From Sphingobacterium humi (GTDB lineage Bacteria > Bacteroidota > Bacteroidia > Sphingobacteriales > Sphingobacteriaceae), in assembly GCF_009768885.1 (NCBI RefSeq), contig NZ_WSQA01000007.1:151448-215447 (forward strand): a stretch of DNA of 64,000 nt, given 5' to 3'. This document shows, one piece after another, positions 1 to 10,100 of this stretch (position 1 is the stretch's first letter; each line of letters begins with the position of its first letter). A program made the position numbers and the translations under genes. Under the pieces are notes generated by a model, which was given only the letters and a program-made list of their open reading frames with translations, made no database searches and was not told where the DNA came from.

Positions 1-2198
1 CTTAGACCCCCTGTTGCCCGCCATTTATTCCCTAACTTTAAATCGGCCATTCCGTAAAATGCCTGCACCTCATAATAACCTGTATAATTATTTGGCGATT
101 TAAACATATTGTATAAATAGCCAGATTCTGCGATTTCTCCCTCTCCCAGCCCAGCTTTGCTCGATCGTAAGCCAATAATTTCATTGGAGACCAAGCGGTC
201 TAAATCCCCCTGAACCATGTAAAGCGGCACAGATTTTACATCACCATAATTTGAACCGGGCAAGAAAAGGTGATTTTCTGTGAACCCTCTATTTCGAAAT
301 AAATAATCGCCTCCGAATTTTATTTCTTGTCTGGTTCCCTGTAAGGAAAAAGGTACTATAATGTCTGCCTTATAATTATAGTTTTCTTCTTTTAGAAATC
401 GCCATCGGCGACCATTGGGCTCGGCTTGAATAACTCCAAAAGGTCCATATCCATTCACATAACCTGAAGTCAAAGCGTATAAATGGGATGAATATCGTTT
501 TTCTTTTGAATATTTTGGAAGAAGATCATATTCATTAGTTACGCGATTGTGCCAATACCAAGACCAATCGGGGTCTCCAGGAATAAATTCAGCTAATGAA
601 GCATACCGGTAGTCTGGATCATTATGGGTTGCTGTTGAGTTAGAACCTGCGTAAGAAAGTTGTACCCCCTCAAACCATTTTGGGAATTTATGTTCGCCTT
701 GGAAATTATAGGTATATAAGGTTCTAAAGGTTTGCTTTAAGGAATAAATATGACTATTTACCTTTCCTGGAAGGCCTGTATATTCATAACCTCCCTCCAA
801 ATTGCTAGCATTGTTTTCCCCACCCCAAGAGCCAAGGAATTGACCAGCAATTTCATGGAAAGGTGAAAAACGATAGGCTAAGCCACCTAAGACCCCATAA
901 TTCAAGGTTTCATTCCCTGTATTCTCTAGGTAAGTTTGGTATTTACCCATATTTAAATTATTGGGGGTAATGAAATTGGGAATATTTCGCCAGCTATACA
1001 CATCCGGGTTGCCTGTAACCACCCCTTGGTAAATGGACCATTGGGTTAATTGTTGGCGGTATATATCGGTTTTTCGCCGATAATAATTCCCACCTAGGAT
1101 TAAACCTAGGGTATGCTTACCTTTAAATAAAGGGTATTTGTTTCCAAAATTCAAGGTATAGATTTGATTTGGTGAGGCAGGTTTATATTTGGTAGTAAGC
1201 ACCGGATCGAAGCCCTGCATCAACGCATTTATTCGCTGCGCTTCCTGATTTACTTGTTCCGAAAGATGGGCGTTTGCAAAAATAGATTGAATTTCAAATA
1301 ATCCATCAGGGTATTGTTTACCTAAATTCAAGAAGTCTTGAGATAGGTTTTTTTGATTAATCCGAGTTCCTAATACCCCCATTTCGGAATTCCAGAAGGA
1401 ATTGTATTGACCTCCAATGCCAATATTAGAATTTAGGCCTGTTTGCACAATAAATTCTAGCACAATGGTATCGGGTACCGATTTGGTTTTTAGGTTGATA
1501 ATTCCGGATGCGGCATCTGCTGGCTTATCCGGGGTGTAAGATTTATAGACGGTTACATTATCTAATAAACTGGCCGGGACTAAATCAAAGGGAATTGAGG
1601 ATTGATCAGGATTGGCTGAGGCCAGTCTTGAGCCATTTAATTGGCCAATCACCGAACGATCGCCCATCCCACGAACGGCAACATATTTTTCATCGGTTAC
1701 TGTTACCCCTGTCACTCGTTGAAGCGCCTGGGTTACCGTAATGGAGGCTGTTCTTTTCATGAGCTCGGCCGAGATACCATCCTGGATAATACCGGCCTTT
1801 CGCCGTTCCTCCAATAAGGCTGCCTCTGTATCTACTCTTTTGGTGGTTTGCACCTGTACAGCTTCAATTCGATGGCTGATTGCTTTCATGTAGACCTGCA
1901 TCCCCCCTATTTGTGGATTCAACTCCATCGTTCGGTAGCCTAGGGAGGAAAATTGCAGCTTATGGTCTAACGTATTTACTTGGATGCTGAATTGGCCTTT
2001 TGCATTCGTAATGGCCATATTTCGGGTTCCCTTTTCATGAATGGAAACACCCTGTAATGGTTTTTTATCGGCTTCATCTCGGATAACTCCTGTAATGTGG
2101 ATTTGGGCCTGTGCTTGCTTCCCAAAAGCCGTTAAAAGCAAAGGAAGCAACAGAATGCAAATGCGGATAAAGTAGTCTATATGTAGAATTGGTTTCAT
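1..2198 (-). CDS. TonB-dependent outer membrane receptor, C-terminus missing at window edge
   Basis: Reading the minus strand from ATG at 2198 gives an open frame of about 732 codons that runs off the window. It starts with a signal peptide (MKPILHIDYF, then a hydrophobic stretch ending at AQAQ). A carboxypeptidase-regulatory-like domain follows (ITGVIRDEADKKPLQGVSI). The TonB plug contains YVAVRGMGDRSVIGQLNGSR and a conserved stretch ending at INLKTKS. The rest is beta-barrel sequence rich in aromatic residues. It lacks the N-terminal STN domain found in the SusC upstream in the same operon. It begins 12 bases after the preceding DUF4302-type gene, so it is probably the distal gene of that operon. 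The family (TonB-linked receptor) is clear; the substrate is unknown. Confidence 0.85.
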   Translation of the reverse strand, partial: MKPILHIDYFIRICILLLPLLLTAFGKQAQAQIHITGVIRDEADKKPLQGVSIHEKGTRNMAITNAKGQFSIQVNTLDHKLQFSSLGYRTMELNPQIGGMQVYMKAISHRIEAVQVQTTKRVDTEAALLEERRKAGIIQDGISAELMKRTASITVTQALQRVTGVTVTDEKYVAVRGMGDRSVIGQLNGSRLASANPDQSSIPFDLVPASLLDNVTVYKSYTPDKPADAASGIINLKTKSVPDTIVLEFIVQTGLNSNIGIGGQYNSFWNSEMGVLGTRINQKNLSQDFLNLGKQYPDGLFEIQSIFANAHLSEQVNQEAQRINALMQGFDPVLTTKYKPASPNQIYTLNFGNKYPLFKGKHTLGLILGGNYYRRKTDIYRQQLTQWSIYQGVVTGNPDVYSWRNIPNFITPNNLNMGKYQTYLENTGNETLNYGVLGGLAYRFSPFHEIAGQFLGSWGGENNASNLEGGYEYTGLPGKVNSHIYSLKQTFRTLYTYNFQGEHKFPKWFEGVQLSYAGSNSTATHNDPDYRYASLAEFIPGDPDWSWYWHNRVTNEYDLLPKYSKEKRYSSHLYALTSGYVNGYGPFGVIQAEPNGRRWRFLKEENYNYKADIIVPFSLQGTRQEIKFGGDYLFRNRGFTENHLFLPGSNYGDVKSVPLYMVQGDLDRLVSNEIIGLRSSKAGLGEGEIAESGYLYNMFKSPNNYTGYYEVQAFYGMADLKLGNKWRATGGL

Positions 2199-2210
2199 AA
2201 TTCGAGTTAA

Positions 2211-3506
2211 TTATTCAAATCGGATCCATTTTTGGTTTTCAGCATCTATAGAGACCAGGTCGTAGGAAGCTGGCCCTGACTTAATGGCGTAGAACCCTCC
2301 TTGATCGACTAAAGCGGCCACCGTTGGGTTGAACATGGGTTGGATTTCTGGCGGAACTGTACCAAAAGAGCCGTAATAAAGAAAACGGAATATGGACTTA
2401 TCGGGGGCAAATTGAATGATAAAAGCAGGTCCAAAATTGGAAATGGAGGAATTATTAAATATTATAAAAAGAGAACCATAAGGATTCGTGAGCCAGGTTG
2501 GATTAAACATTAAATAGCTATAATTAGGAATGGATTTTATTCCATAAGCATCGGGCACACCCGCAACTGTAAAGCCATTGAATGATAATTGATAAGGCTG
2601 AGAATAAATTTGATTATTTCCCAAATTCAAGTTCATGGTTCGAAATGGTTTTTCCATGAATGCTGAAGCTGCCTTAATATCATAAGCGGAAGGAGAACCC
2701 TGATTGGTGAGTACCACCTCAGCTCCATTTATTTGCGCCTTCAGGATATGAGCTTGCCGATCGATTAAAAAACTTAGCCCTTGAAAACCCGAAGCCTCGG
2801 CAGTGAAATAATCTTGAAACACAATTCCTGTTGCCGTATAGGCAAAAGCCGATTCAAAGGCCTGAAAGCGGTCAACACCACCAAAATGAAGGTATACTTT
2901 TCGCCATTCGGGATTCAAATGTATATCGACAGCCATTCCACTATAGTGCAAGGTTTTAAAATACTTAGGCAACTTCTGCAGAATAGCCATAATATCCATT
3001 TGTTCCTGTACACCACCGTTTTTATAGGCTGTTTGTTGTGCTGCTGAATTGGGATAAAGGGTCAGCTTTTGACCGTAGGTATTGCCGCGCAAGAAGATAC
3101 TATCCTGATGTTGCGCAATAAAAGAAAATGCGGTATCTAAGCCCTCCATTCTGGTTTTTAAAGACGCTGACACATTCTGCACCTGAAAACTGAGGCAAGG
3201 CTTACGATCGACCATGGCAATGCGGTAGGTGAGGTTCCGCATAAGCGGGTCAATATCGATTAGAAAATCGCCGGTACTTGCTGCTTTTAGGTCTATATAG
3301 CCCGCATAAAAACCTTTTTTATTAGCTGACCAGGTAAATTCAAAGCCATGGCTAGCATTCGTTATTTGCTGTTTAAATTCCAGCATGAGGGAATCCGGAT
3401 CCTCAAAGCTTTGCTCAACCGGATAGCTGGTCAATTGTTCTTTTCGACAAGAGAGCATTGCTAGAATAGCCAGACTAAATAATGCTATACGTAATATGTA
3501 ACTCAT
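2211..3506 (-). CDS. DUF4302-type lipoprotein (second copy)
   Basis: 431 residues with a lipoprotein signal: a hydrophobic core then LAMLSC, with the lipidated Cys near residue 20. It resembles the protein encoded just upstream in length, in the early FxxQQITNAxxG-type segment, in the GF..YxxYxDL stretch and in the ending SxYDLVSxxxxxxWIRF. I read the two as tandem paralogues of the DUF4302 lipoprotein family, which is known beside SusC/SusD and HExxH lipoproteins in Bacteroidota. It is likely anchored to the outer membrane, perhaps at the cell surface, and may help capture ligand. No catalytic motif is visible. The gap to the upstream paralogue is 17 bases, so the genes are very likely co-transcribed. 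Confidence 0.75.
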   Translation of the reverse strand: MSYILRIALFSLAILAMLSCRKEQLTSYPVEQSFEDPDSLMLEFKQQITNASHGFEFTWSANKKGFYAGYIDLKAASTGDFLIDIDPLMRNLTYRIAMVDRKPCLSFQVQNVSASLKTRMEGLDTAFSFIAQHQDSIFLRGNTYGQKLTLYPNSAAQQTAYKNGGVQEQMDIMAILQKLPKYFKTLHYSGMAVDIHLNPEWRKVYLHFGGVDRFQAFESAFAYTATGIVFQDYFTAEASGFQGLSFLIDRQAHILKAQINGAEVVLTNQGSPSAYDIKAASAFMEKPFRTMNLNLGNNQIYSQPYQLSFNGFTVAGVPDAYGIKSIPNYSYLMFNPTWLTNPYGSLFIIFNNSSISNFGPAFIIQFAPDKSIFRFLYYGSFGTVPPEIQPMFNPTVAALVDQGGFYAIKSGPASYDLVSIDAENQKWIRFE

Positions 3507-3523
3507 TTCTTTTTTGCTAAATA

Positions 3524-4813
3524 TTAATTGAATCGTATCCAGAGTTGGGAATCTGCAACAGACACCAGATCGTATCCTGTTGTTGCTGTTCGATAGACAT
3601 AAAATCCTTCAGGCCTTAAAATCTGTTGGGTCATTTGTTGCACTTTATTGTATAGCTCATCAGTTACTGTGCTGGCGTTGTTTGCATCATAACCCAATAA
3701 ATTGGTAAAGCGCATGACGCCTTGCGCATCTATTTGCGTTTTAAAACCTGGTCCGAAATAGTTTTGTCCATTATTATAAAGCAGGTAAAACACATCCGTG
3801 CCATCGATATACCGGCGTGGAATAAATTGCAGGCCAGCATAACCCTTGATATCTTGCAAATGCAACACATCTTCAACGCCCTTATAGAAAAAGCCGGTAG
3901 GCGAATAATATTGGTATTTCGCTATGTACATATGCGTAGCGTCCATGGGATAGCGAGATAAAGGGGCTGCTTGGTTTTTGAGTTCCGCATTTTCTGTTCC
4001 GATTAAAAATGTTCCAGCCCCTAAAGGAGTATTCAAGTTAAAATTCGTTAAGGTTTGATAGCTCGATGGCCCAATTTGAAAAGGTGTTTTCAATTGTATG
4101 CCATTGGCCGTAACGGCAAATTCAGATATAAAACGGATGCTATCTTGAGCTCCAATTCCACGAAACGACACCGTATGCAGCTGTCTGTTCAGCGTAAATT
4201 GAAAACTATGCCCTCCAAAAGACACCTTATTGTAGTAGTAATTAAACTGATCGAATTTTGATAGATGCTGTTGGTTGTAATGATATACCTGTTGTATAAA
4301 TTCATCCCCTTGTTGCGCTGTAGCCCGTACAAGCAATAATTCACTGCCATTTAAATTTCCTTTGAGCTGAATAGAATCTTGCGACACCTTCAAAATGGAG
4401 AATTCGAAATCAGCATAGCGTCCTTTACCGGCAATACCTCCAGCTACTTGCGGGTTTGGATCGGAAAGTAAATGCATATAGGTATAAGTATCGAAAAATA
4501 AGGAGGGCACCTGGGTAGCCTTTAGGCGATAGGAACTTTCCATGGCCGTGCTGGCTGTATTCGCATTCAGGTCGGCATACATATTGACACGGTTCTCGGT
4601 ATTGAACTTCATCTTGAAGGTATAACCACCTCCGGATTTCGGAAATAAATAAGCTATCCATCCATTTTCCGCAGCACTAAGCTGTTCAGAATAGGCATCT
4701 AGCTGTTCCTGCAATTTGACATCCGGGCGTAGACCTTTGAAATCATTCTTGGTCTGGCAGGCTGTCAAGCTGCAGCAAATAAAGAGTACGATACTATAAA
4801 TCAGTCTTTTCAT
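3524..4813 (-). CDS. DUF4302-type lipoprotein (first copy)
   Basis: 429 residues. The signal peptide ends in the lipobox LTAC (Cys near residue 19). The N-terminal region reads LDAYSEQLSAAENGWIAYLF and continues into a mostly beta-predicted protein. The C-terminus TTGYDLVSVADSQLWIRFN matches that of the next gene, so the pair looks like a tandem duplication. It starts 7 bases after the HExxH lipoprotein gene and belongs to the same transcription unit. Family membership is recalled from the characteristic neighbourhood and overall pattern rather than from an alignment. The role in ligand binding at the outer membrane is inferred. Confidence 0.75.
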   Translation of the reverse strand: MKRLIYSIVLFICCSLTACQTKNDFKGLRPDVKLQEQLDAYSEQLSAAENGWIAYLFPKSGGGYTFKMKFNTENRVNMYADLNANTASTAMESSYRLKATQVPSLFFDTYTYMHLLSDPNPQVAGGIAGKGRYADFEFSILKVSQDSIQLKGNLNGSELLLVRATAQQGDEFIQQVYHYNQQHLSKFDQFNYYYNKVSFGGHSFQFTLNRQLHTVSFRGIGAQDSIRFISEFAVTANGIQLKTPFQIGPSSYQTLTNFNLNTPLGAGTFLIGTENAELKNQAAPLSRYPMDATHMYIAKYQYYSPTGFFYKGVEDVLHLQDIKGYAGLQFIPRRYIDGTDVFYLLYNNGQNYFGPGFKTQIDAQGVMRFTNLLGYDANNASTVTDELYNKVQQMTQQILRPEGFYVYRTATTGYDLVSVADSQLWIRFN

Positions 4814-4820
4814 GGATGTG

Positions 4821-5684
4821 CTAATCTTGTGTTATTTTATTAATTCCGGCTTTAACCTCAGCTTGCAATTGCCGGAAGTCTATGCCAAAGTCTTTGTAAT
4901 ATTGCACCACCAGTTCTTCCTTCCGTCTAAAGGTGAGCTCCTGTTCCGGGTTATCTTCAATGACCTGATCGTAGGCCTCCTGCCCTTCTACCAATAGCGT
5001 AGAAATTGTTTCTACAAAATCTTCCTTCTCCGAAGATTTGGCATAAGCGGTAATCAGCCCTTGGGCATTGGCTTGTGCATTGTTGGTATTGAACCAGGTG
5101 GCGGTGTACCATTGCGAACTTAGGCCTCGCCATTCCTGGGGAATAGCAATATGTTGATGGAGGATATGCGCAAATTCGTGATGGATGGTATGCATCATCC
5201 GGATCACTTCTTGCCGGTTCTTTTTCGCAAAGTAATTGATGACAAAGAGGGTAATCTTGTTGCCCCCCTCGGCCGTTCCTAATACGATTGTTCCATTTTC
5301 CTGATATTCAGGAGACCCAACTAATACATACTTTAGAATCTGGTATTTCCGCAAGAAATCATCCCCTGCCACCTTTTCATAAGGTGCCATCCAGATCGCT
5401 TTCACTGTTTCCATGACGGGAATGACTTTGGATTCCATTGGAGGTACTAACGTTTTATTGTAATTCACCTCATAGGGGTCCCATTTGTATTTTACCTCGA
5501 TATTATAGGGCAATACAAAATTCTCGAACAAGTAATCATCAATTGCTGATCGCGACCAATCATCGCCGCCTAAGCCTATGATTGGCTGCTCGGGCAACTG
5601 TTCGTTTTTACTACAGGCCAGGAACAACTGGCTAATCCATAGCAGCAATAACAATCGTAAAACAGGTATATAGTTTATGTTCAT
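4821..5684 (-). CDS. Substrate-import-associated zinc metallohydrolase lipoprotein (HExxH)
   Basis: 287 residues. The lipobox LFLAC puts the lipidated Cys at residue 24. The zinc-protease signature HEFAH is at residues 169-173, followed by ILHQH, which offers further His ligands. The motif sits in a His-rich helix (MMHTIHHEFAH). Family knowledge: HExxH lipoproteins of this size occur beside SusC/SusD pairs and DUF4302 lipoproteins in Bacteroidota (the TIGR04549-type group). The protein probably acts outside the cell or in the periplasm and could cleave the ligand before uptake. It lies 2 bases after the SusD gene. The real substrate and whether it hydrolyses peptides are unknown. Confidence 0.8.
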   Translation of the reverse strand: MNINYIPVLRLLLLLWISQLFLACSKNEQLPEQPIIGLGGDDWSRSAIDDYLFENFVLPYNIEVKYKWDPYEVNYNKTLVPPMESKVIPVMETVKAIWMAPYEKVAGDDFLRKYQILKYVLVGSPEYQENGTIVLGTAEGGNKITLFVINYFAKKNRQEVIRMMHTIHHEFAHILHQHIAIPQEWRGLSSQWYTATWFNTNNAQANAQGLITAYAKSSEKEDFVETISTLLVEGQEAYDQVIEDNPEQELTFRRKEELVVQYYKDFGIDFRQLQAEVKAGINKITQD

Positions 5685-5686
5685 TT

Positions 5687-7159
5687 TTATCTTGGATTAG
5701 TTTCCATACCAGACATTGCGACTTCTTTGGGAATTTGCAATACGCGTCTTAAATCGTTCGATCCTAACAAATGTTCTTCTTGGCCATCTTTGGTTTTATG
5801 CAATACGGGCAAGCGATGCCTCAGGATGTCGAGATAGCGCATGCCCTCAAAAATGTATTCCCGACGCTTGAAATCTAATGCTGCATTTACAATGCAGTAT
5901 TTTAAATCAGGTTGCTGATAAAAACTGATTAGTTTTGCGGCATTAATTTCGTGGGACTTTGCATAGTAATAAGGGTTATTCTGCGAAGCAAATACTTTCT
6001 TACTGGCAAACACATTGAGGTCGGCAATGGCTTCATCTGTCCGCCCTTCCATAGCGAGTGCTTCAGCTCGATTTAAGAGCACTTCCTCTGCAGAAAATAA
6101 TGGAATCATATTGTAGGAGTATCCGAAATTGGCATTGAGGCCTGAGCGTACGAAATGAGTTTTGAACTTGGGAATGTTGAAGGAAGTCTCTTGTCCAAAA
6201 ATAGTATAGGCAAAGGAACCGCCGGTCACATTCCTACTAAAGAATAGCTCGGCTAAAATATCGGCAGTAAGGCCAAAGCGGAAGCCCGGGAAAGAACCTC
6301 CCCAACTAGAAATCGATTCTACTAATAAAATATTGGCCGGATTATCGGCTCTCGTGTATTCGGCTTGTCGTTCATAGTATTCCATACTGCGGAAAGCCGT
6401 TTGGTTAATTGGGCGTAGCCTGCTGCTAAAATCACCGTCTGTAAACACTTGAGACGCATGTTCAATAACTTTCCCATATTCTTTTTTAAACAGGTAAAAC
6501 CTAGCAGCAAAGGCATGCGCAGCCGACCGTGTAAAATGATATTTAGGGGCTTTGTATTTGGAGTCATTGAGTAATGGCAAACCAGTTAATAAGTCCTGTT
6601 CAATCATTTGATAAACATAGGCTACCGTTTTGCGTTCATATTTAAGTAATAGCTGCTCTTCTGGCTCTGTTACATAAGGGATGCCTGGATCGGTATCTGC
6701 AGTAAGTCTATCGTATGTGTTAGCGAAAAAGACGGCCAACATAAAGTGAGCATAGGCTCTAGCAACCAAGGCTTCTCCTTTTTGAGCTTGATAGCGTTCC
6801 GGATCATCAACTGTGGCAATATAAGCGAGGGCACGGTTTGCTGCTGCAATGGCTTCATAAGAGCCATACCAAAAGAAATCGGGGGTATCTTGATTCCTGG
6901 ATCGGATATCGGAAAAAGTCCAGGCATCGAAGTTGATAAAGGTCATGCTTCCCATTCCAGCTCCTTTATCTCCCGCATTATCGGACATCGTTTCGGCGAA
7001 AGGAAAATAGTTCGCTTTTGGATAAGCGGAAGTCAAGAGCTCCGATATTTTCTCTGGAGAATCCAATACGGCCCTTTGATCTGGTGCTTCCTCCAAATAC
7101 TTCTCACATCCTACCATTAGGATACTATAGAATGCTATATAGATATATTTCAACTTCAT
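5687..7159 (-). CDS. SusD/RagB family nutrient-binding lipoprotein
   Basis: I place the start at 7159 (MKLKYIYIAFYSILMVGCEK) because it gives a lipobox MVGC and lies just 4 bases after the SusC stop. A longer frame to 7252 would overlap SusC and hide the signal peptide. The mature protein shows SusD features: an early EEAPDQRAVLDSPEK segment, a TPR-like helical region (EGLVARAYAHFML-like, seen as GEALVARAYAHFMLAVFFAN) and the C-terminal RREYIFEGMRYLDILRH motif typical of the family. SusD lipoproteins cap the SusC barrel and bind ligand at the cell surface. This one presumably forms the lid of the receptor encoded upstream. Confidence 0.9.
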   Translation of the reverse strand: MKLKYIYIAFYSILMVGCEKYLEEAPDQRAVLDSPEKISELLTSAYPKANYFPFAETMSDNAGDKGAGMGSMTFINFDAWTFSDIRSRNQDTPDFFWYGSYEAIAAANRALAYIATVDDPERYQAQKGEALVARAYAHFMLAVFFANTYDRLTADTDPGIPYVTEPEEQLLLKYERKTVAYVYQMIEQDLLTGLPLLNDSKYKAPKYHFTRSAAHAFAARFYLFKKEYGKVIEHASQVFTDGDFSSRLRPINQTAFRSMEYYERQAEYTRADNPANILLVESISSWGGSFPGFRFGLTADILAELFFSRNVTGGSFAYTIFGQETSFNIPKFKTHFVRSGLNANFGYSYNMIPLFSAEEVLLNRAEALAMEGRTDEAIADLNVFASKKVFASQNNPYYYAKSHEINAAKLISFYQQPDLKYCIVNAALDFKRREYIFEGMRYLDILRHRLPVLHKTKDGQEEHLLGSNDLRRVLQIPKEVAMSGMETNPR

Positions 7160-7163
7160 AATG

Positions 7164-10100
7164 CTACAAGGAGGTTTTAATGGATAGGGTAAATTGTCTT
7201 GGAATCGGCAAGGCCACACCCCCTGAGCCATAAAACTCAGGGTCTTGGCCATTTAATTTTTTATCTGCGTAAATCAGGTATAGGTTATTACCCACTACAC
7301 TTAAGGACAGCTTATTCAGTCCCCATCTATTGATTAATTTATGTGGTATTTCATAGTTTAAACTGACTTGTTTTAAGCGAACAAATCCACCATCGGCAAC
7401 TCTTTCCGTAGAATAGTTGTAAGATTGGTAAGCAGAACCCTCTAAGCGAGATGCATTTCGCATCTCGACAATAGAAGGCACTTGATAGTCATTTGGTAAA
7501 ACAAAACGGTCTAAGAAATCGCGTGACATGGCTTGTAAATCCGTATACTGATTTTGGAAGATGGCATTCTGCCGAATTTTATTTCCAGCAGAATAGGTAA
7601 CTAATGCAGATAAAGACAGGTTTTTGTAATTAAACATATTATAAAAACCACCAGTAAATGTAGGATCAATATTACCCTCGTAATTCAGGTAGCCGGTTTC
7701 ATAGCTTTGTAAATAAACATTGGTCGATTTTACGCCCTGTTCATTAATAAAATAGGGAACCCCAGTATTAGGATCTAAATGACTAAAAGGGATGGAAAAA
7801 AGCCCACGAACCGGATATCCTACCTTTGCACCTCCGGTATTACCGATAAGGTGAAAAATAAGAGGTTCGTTCAATAAACGAGTAATTTCACCCGTGTTGT
7901 AGGCATTGGTTAACTGCATTTTCCATCCCCAATTATCACGCTTAAAAACTTGCGATTTTACCATCAGCTCAATGCCCTGCGACTGCATATCGGCATAATT
8001 AGCTAACTTAAAAGCCTCACCACCAATTCCCGATGTACGTATGAGTCCAATCAAATCAAAACCTTGACGTCTATATACATCTACCGTCCATTCTAAGCGA
8101 CGGTTAAACATGGCTGCATCTACGCCCATATTAAACTCATATTGTTTTTCCCAGGTGAGGTCTTTATTTGGGTTGTTTTCAATATTTAACACCGGTTCTA
8201 CCTCCGACAAATAAGGTCTCTTGGTACTCGCAGAGCGAATAATAAGGGAGGAATTGCGCGCATTGCCCATAGATGCATTAAGGCCGTAAGTAGCACGAAG
8301 GGTTAGGGTATTAAAAGCTTTTGAATCTTTTAAGAAGGCCTCCTCATCCAAATTCCACGAGCCCGAGATATTCCAGGTCGGTAGCCAACGTGCAGTAGTT
8401 GATTGCCCCATTTGATTGGAACCGTCATAACGGACTGTTCCATTCAACTGATACTTTCCGAGAAAGGAGTAAGCAGCATTCCCAGCAAATGCTAAGTAAC
8501 GATCATGAAAGGTCGCCATTTGATAATAGGTACTACTGCCCTCCACTTCTCTTTTTATCGCATTCGGATCGACATACGCTGTTCCACCGCGATCAAACTG
8601 ATAGCCATATCCAGTGAAGGTTTTTCCTACGCGATCTAAGAATCGGAGTTCTTGGGATAGGAATAACCGTAAGGTATGCCTGAAATTGAAACTCTGCGTC
8701 CAATCCAAGGAGTTTCGGAAATAGAAACTCTTCAGGTTATCTCCATTGGTGGTATAGAAACCACCATAGGGCAACACAGATACAGGTCTGGAATCAGGAT
8801 CTGCGGGATCTGTATATAAGAATTTATTGCGATCGGCAATCGTGGCATTTTCCGGCCCTCCTGCATAGATAGTGCCGGCACGATAAGCCATCGGCATATT
8901 GGATTGCTCTCTAATTTTATGTTCATTTTCCGTATTTACATAACGGTAAGAACCTACAAATGAATAATTGATATCTTTAGGTAAACGGTACTTTGCTTCC
9001 CCCTGCACCTTAAGATCTAGCATTCGCAGTTCAATGGTATTGTTTTGCAATTCATTGATAATATTGAATGGTGCATAATTCATGGTAAAATATTCCAGGC
9101 TATTTTGTTGATCATAAGGCGTCAAGGTGCGCGTAGTATTCAACGCATAACTAAAAGGATTGATATCAAAATCACGAGACACCTCTCCAGTTACCGGATT
9201 ACTTTGCCTTCCCAAAGAACCTGGTGTCAGCTGATCGCGGATCGAGGCCGTCGTAATTAACCCGACAGAAAACTTCGGACTGATTGAAAAATCAGAACGT
9301 ACATTTGCTGTATAACGATCGGCCTTGTCACCTAACGACCATCCATTATCACGTAGATAGGATGTTGAGAAATATTGCTGACTTTTCTCTGTTCCTGATG
9401 AAAGGCTTAAGGAGTGTTCTTGCATCAAGGAATTCTTAAATAAAATATCAAACCAATCTGTATTTGCATAGACATAGCGCTCTAAAAAAGCTTTCCGTCC
9501 GCTTACAGAGTTTTCTACCACTGCAGTTCCATCTTCATTAAATCGAAGCGATTGTGCCAACTTTGTATAAACACCTCCATTCGGATTATTGGCTAAATCC
9601 GTATAATCTAACCAACCTTTTCGCTCCATTTCAGCGAATATGGACATCTGGTCATATGAATTCACAATATCAAACTGTTGGTATCCTGGCTTCATATAGG
9701 AGCTATAATTTCCGGAATAGGAAAGCGCTGCTCGGGCACCTGCTTTCCCCCTCTTGGTTGTAATTAACACCACCCCATTCATCGCTCTGGCACCATACAA
9801 AGAGGTTGCAGCCACATCTTTTAAGATTTGAAAGGACTCAATGTCGTCCGCGTTCAATCCTGCTACAGAAGAACCTAATAAGGTATTCGGATCACCTGAA
9901 GATAGCTGCTCATTGGAGATATTGATGACATCTTCTAAGATGACTCCATCTACAACCCATAAAGGCTTATTATCTCCCGTAATCGAAGTAGACCCTCGAA
10001 CCCTTATTTTAGGTGCTGCGCCGAATGTTCCCGACACATTTTGGACGGAAACACCGGCCGCTTGCCCTTCCAGCATCCGACTAACATCTGGAACACCTGG

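Noticed and set aside
6746..7120. 124-codon plus-strand frame inside the SusD gene
   Set aside because: Antisense to a well-supported SusD coding region.
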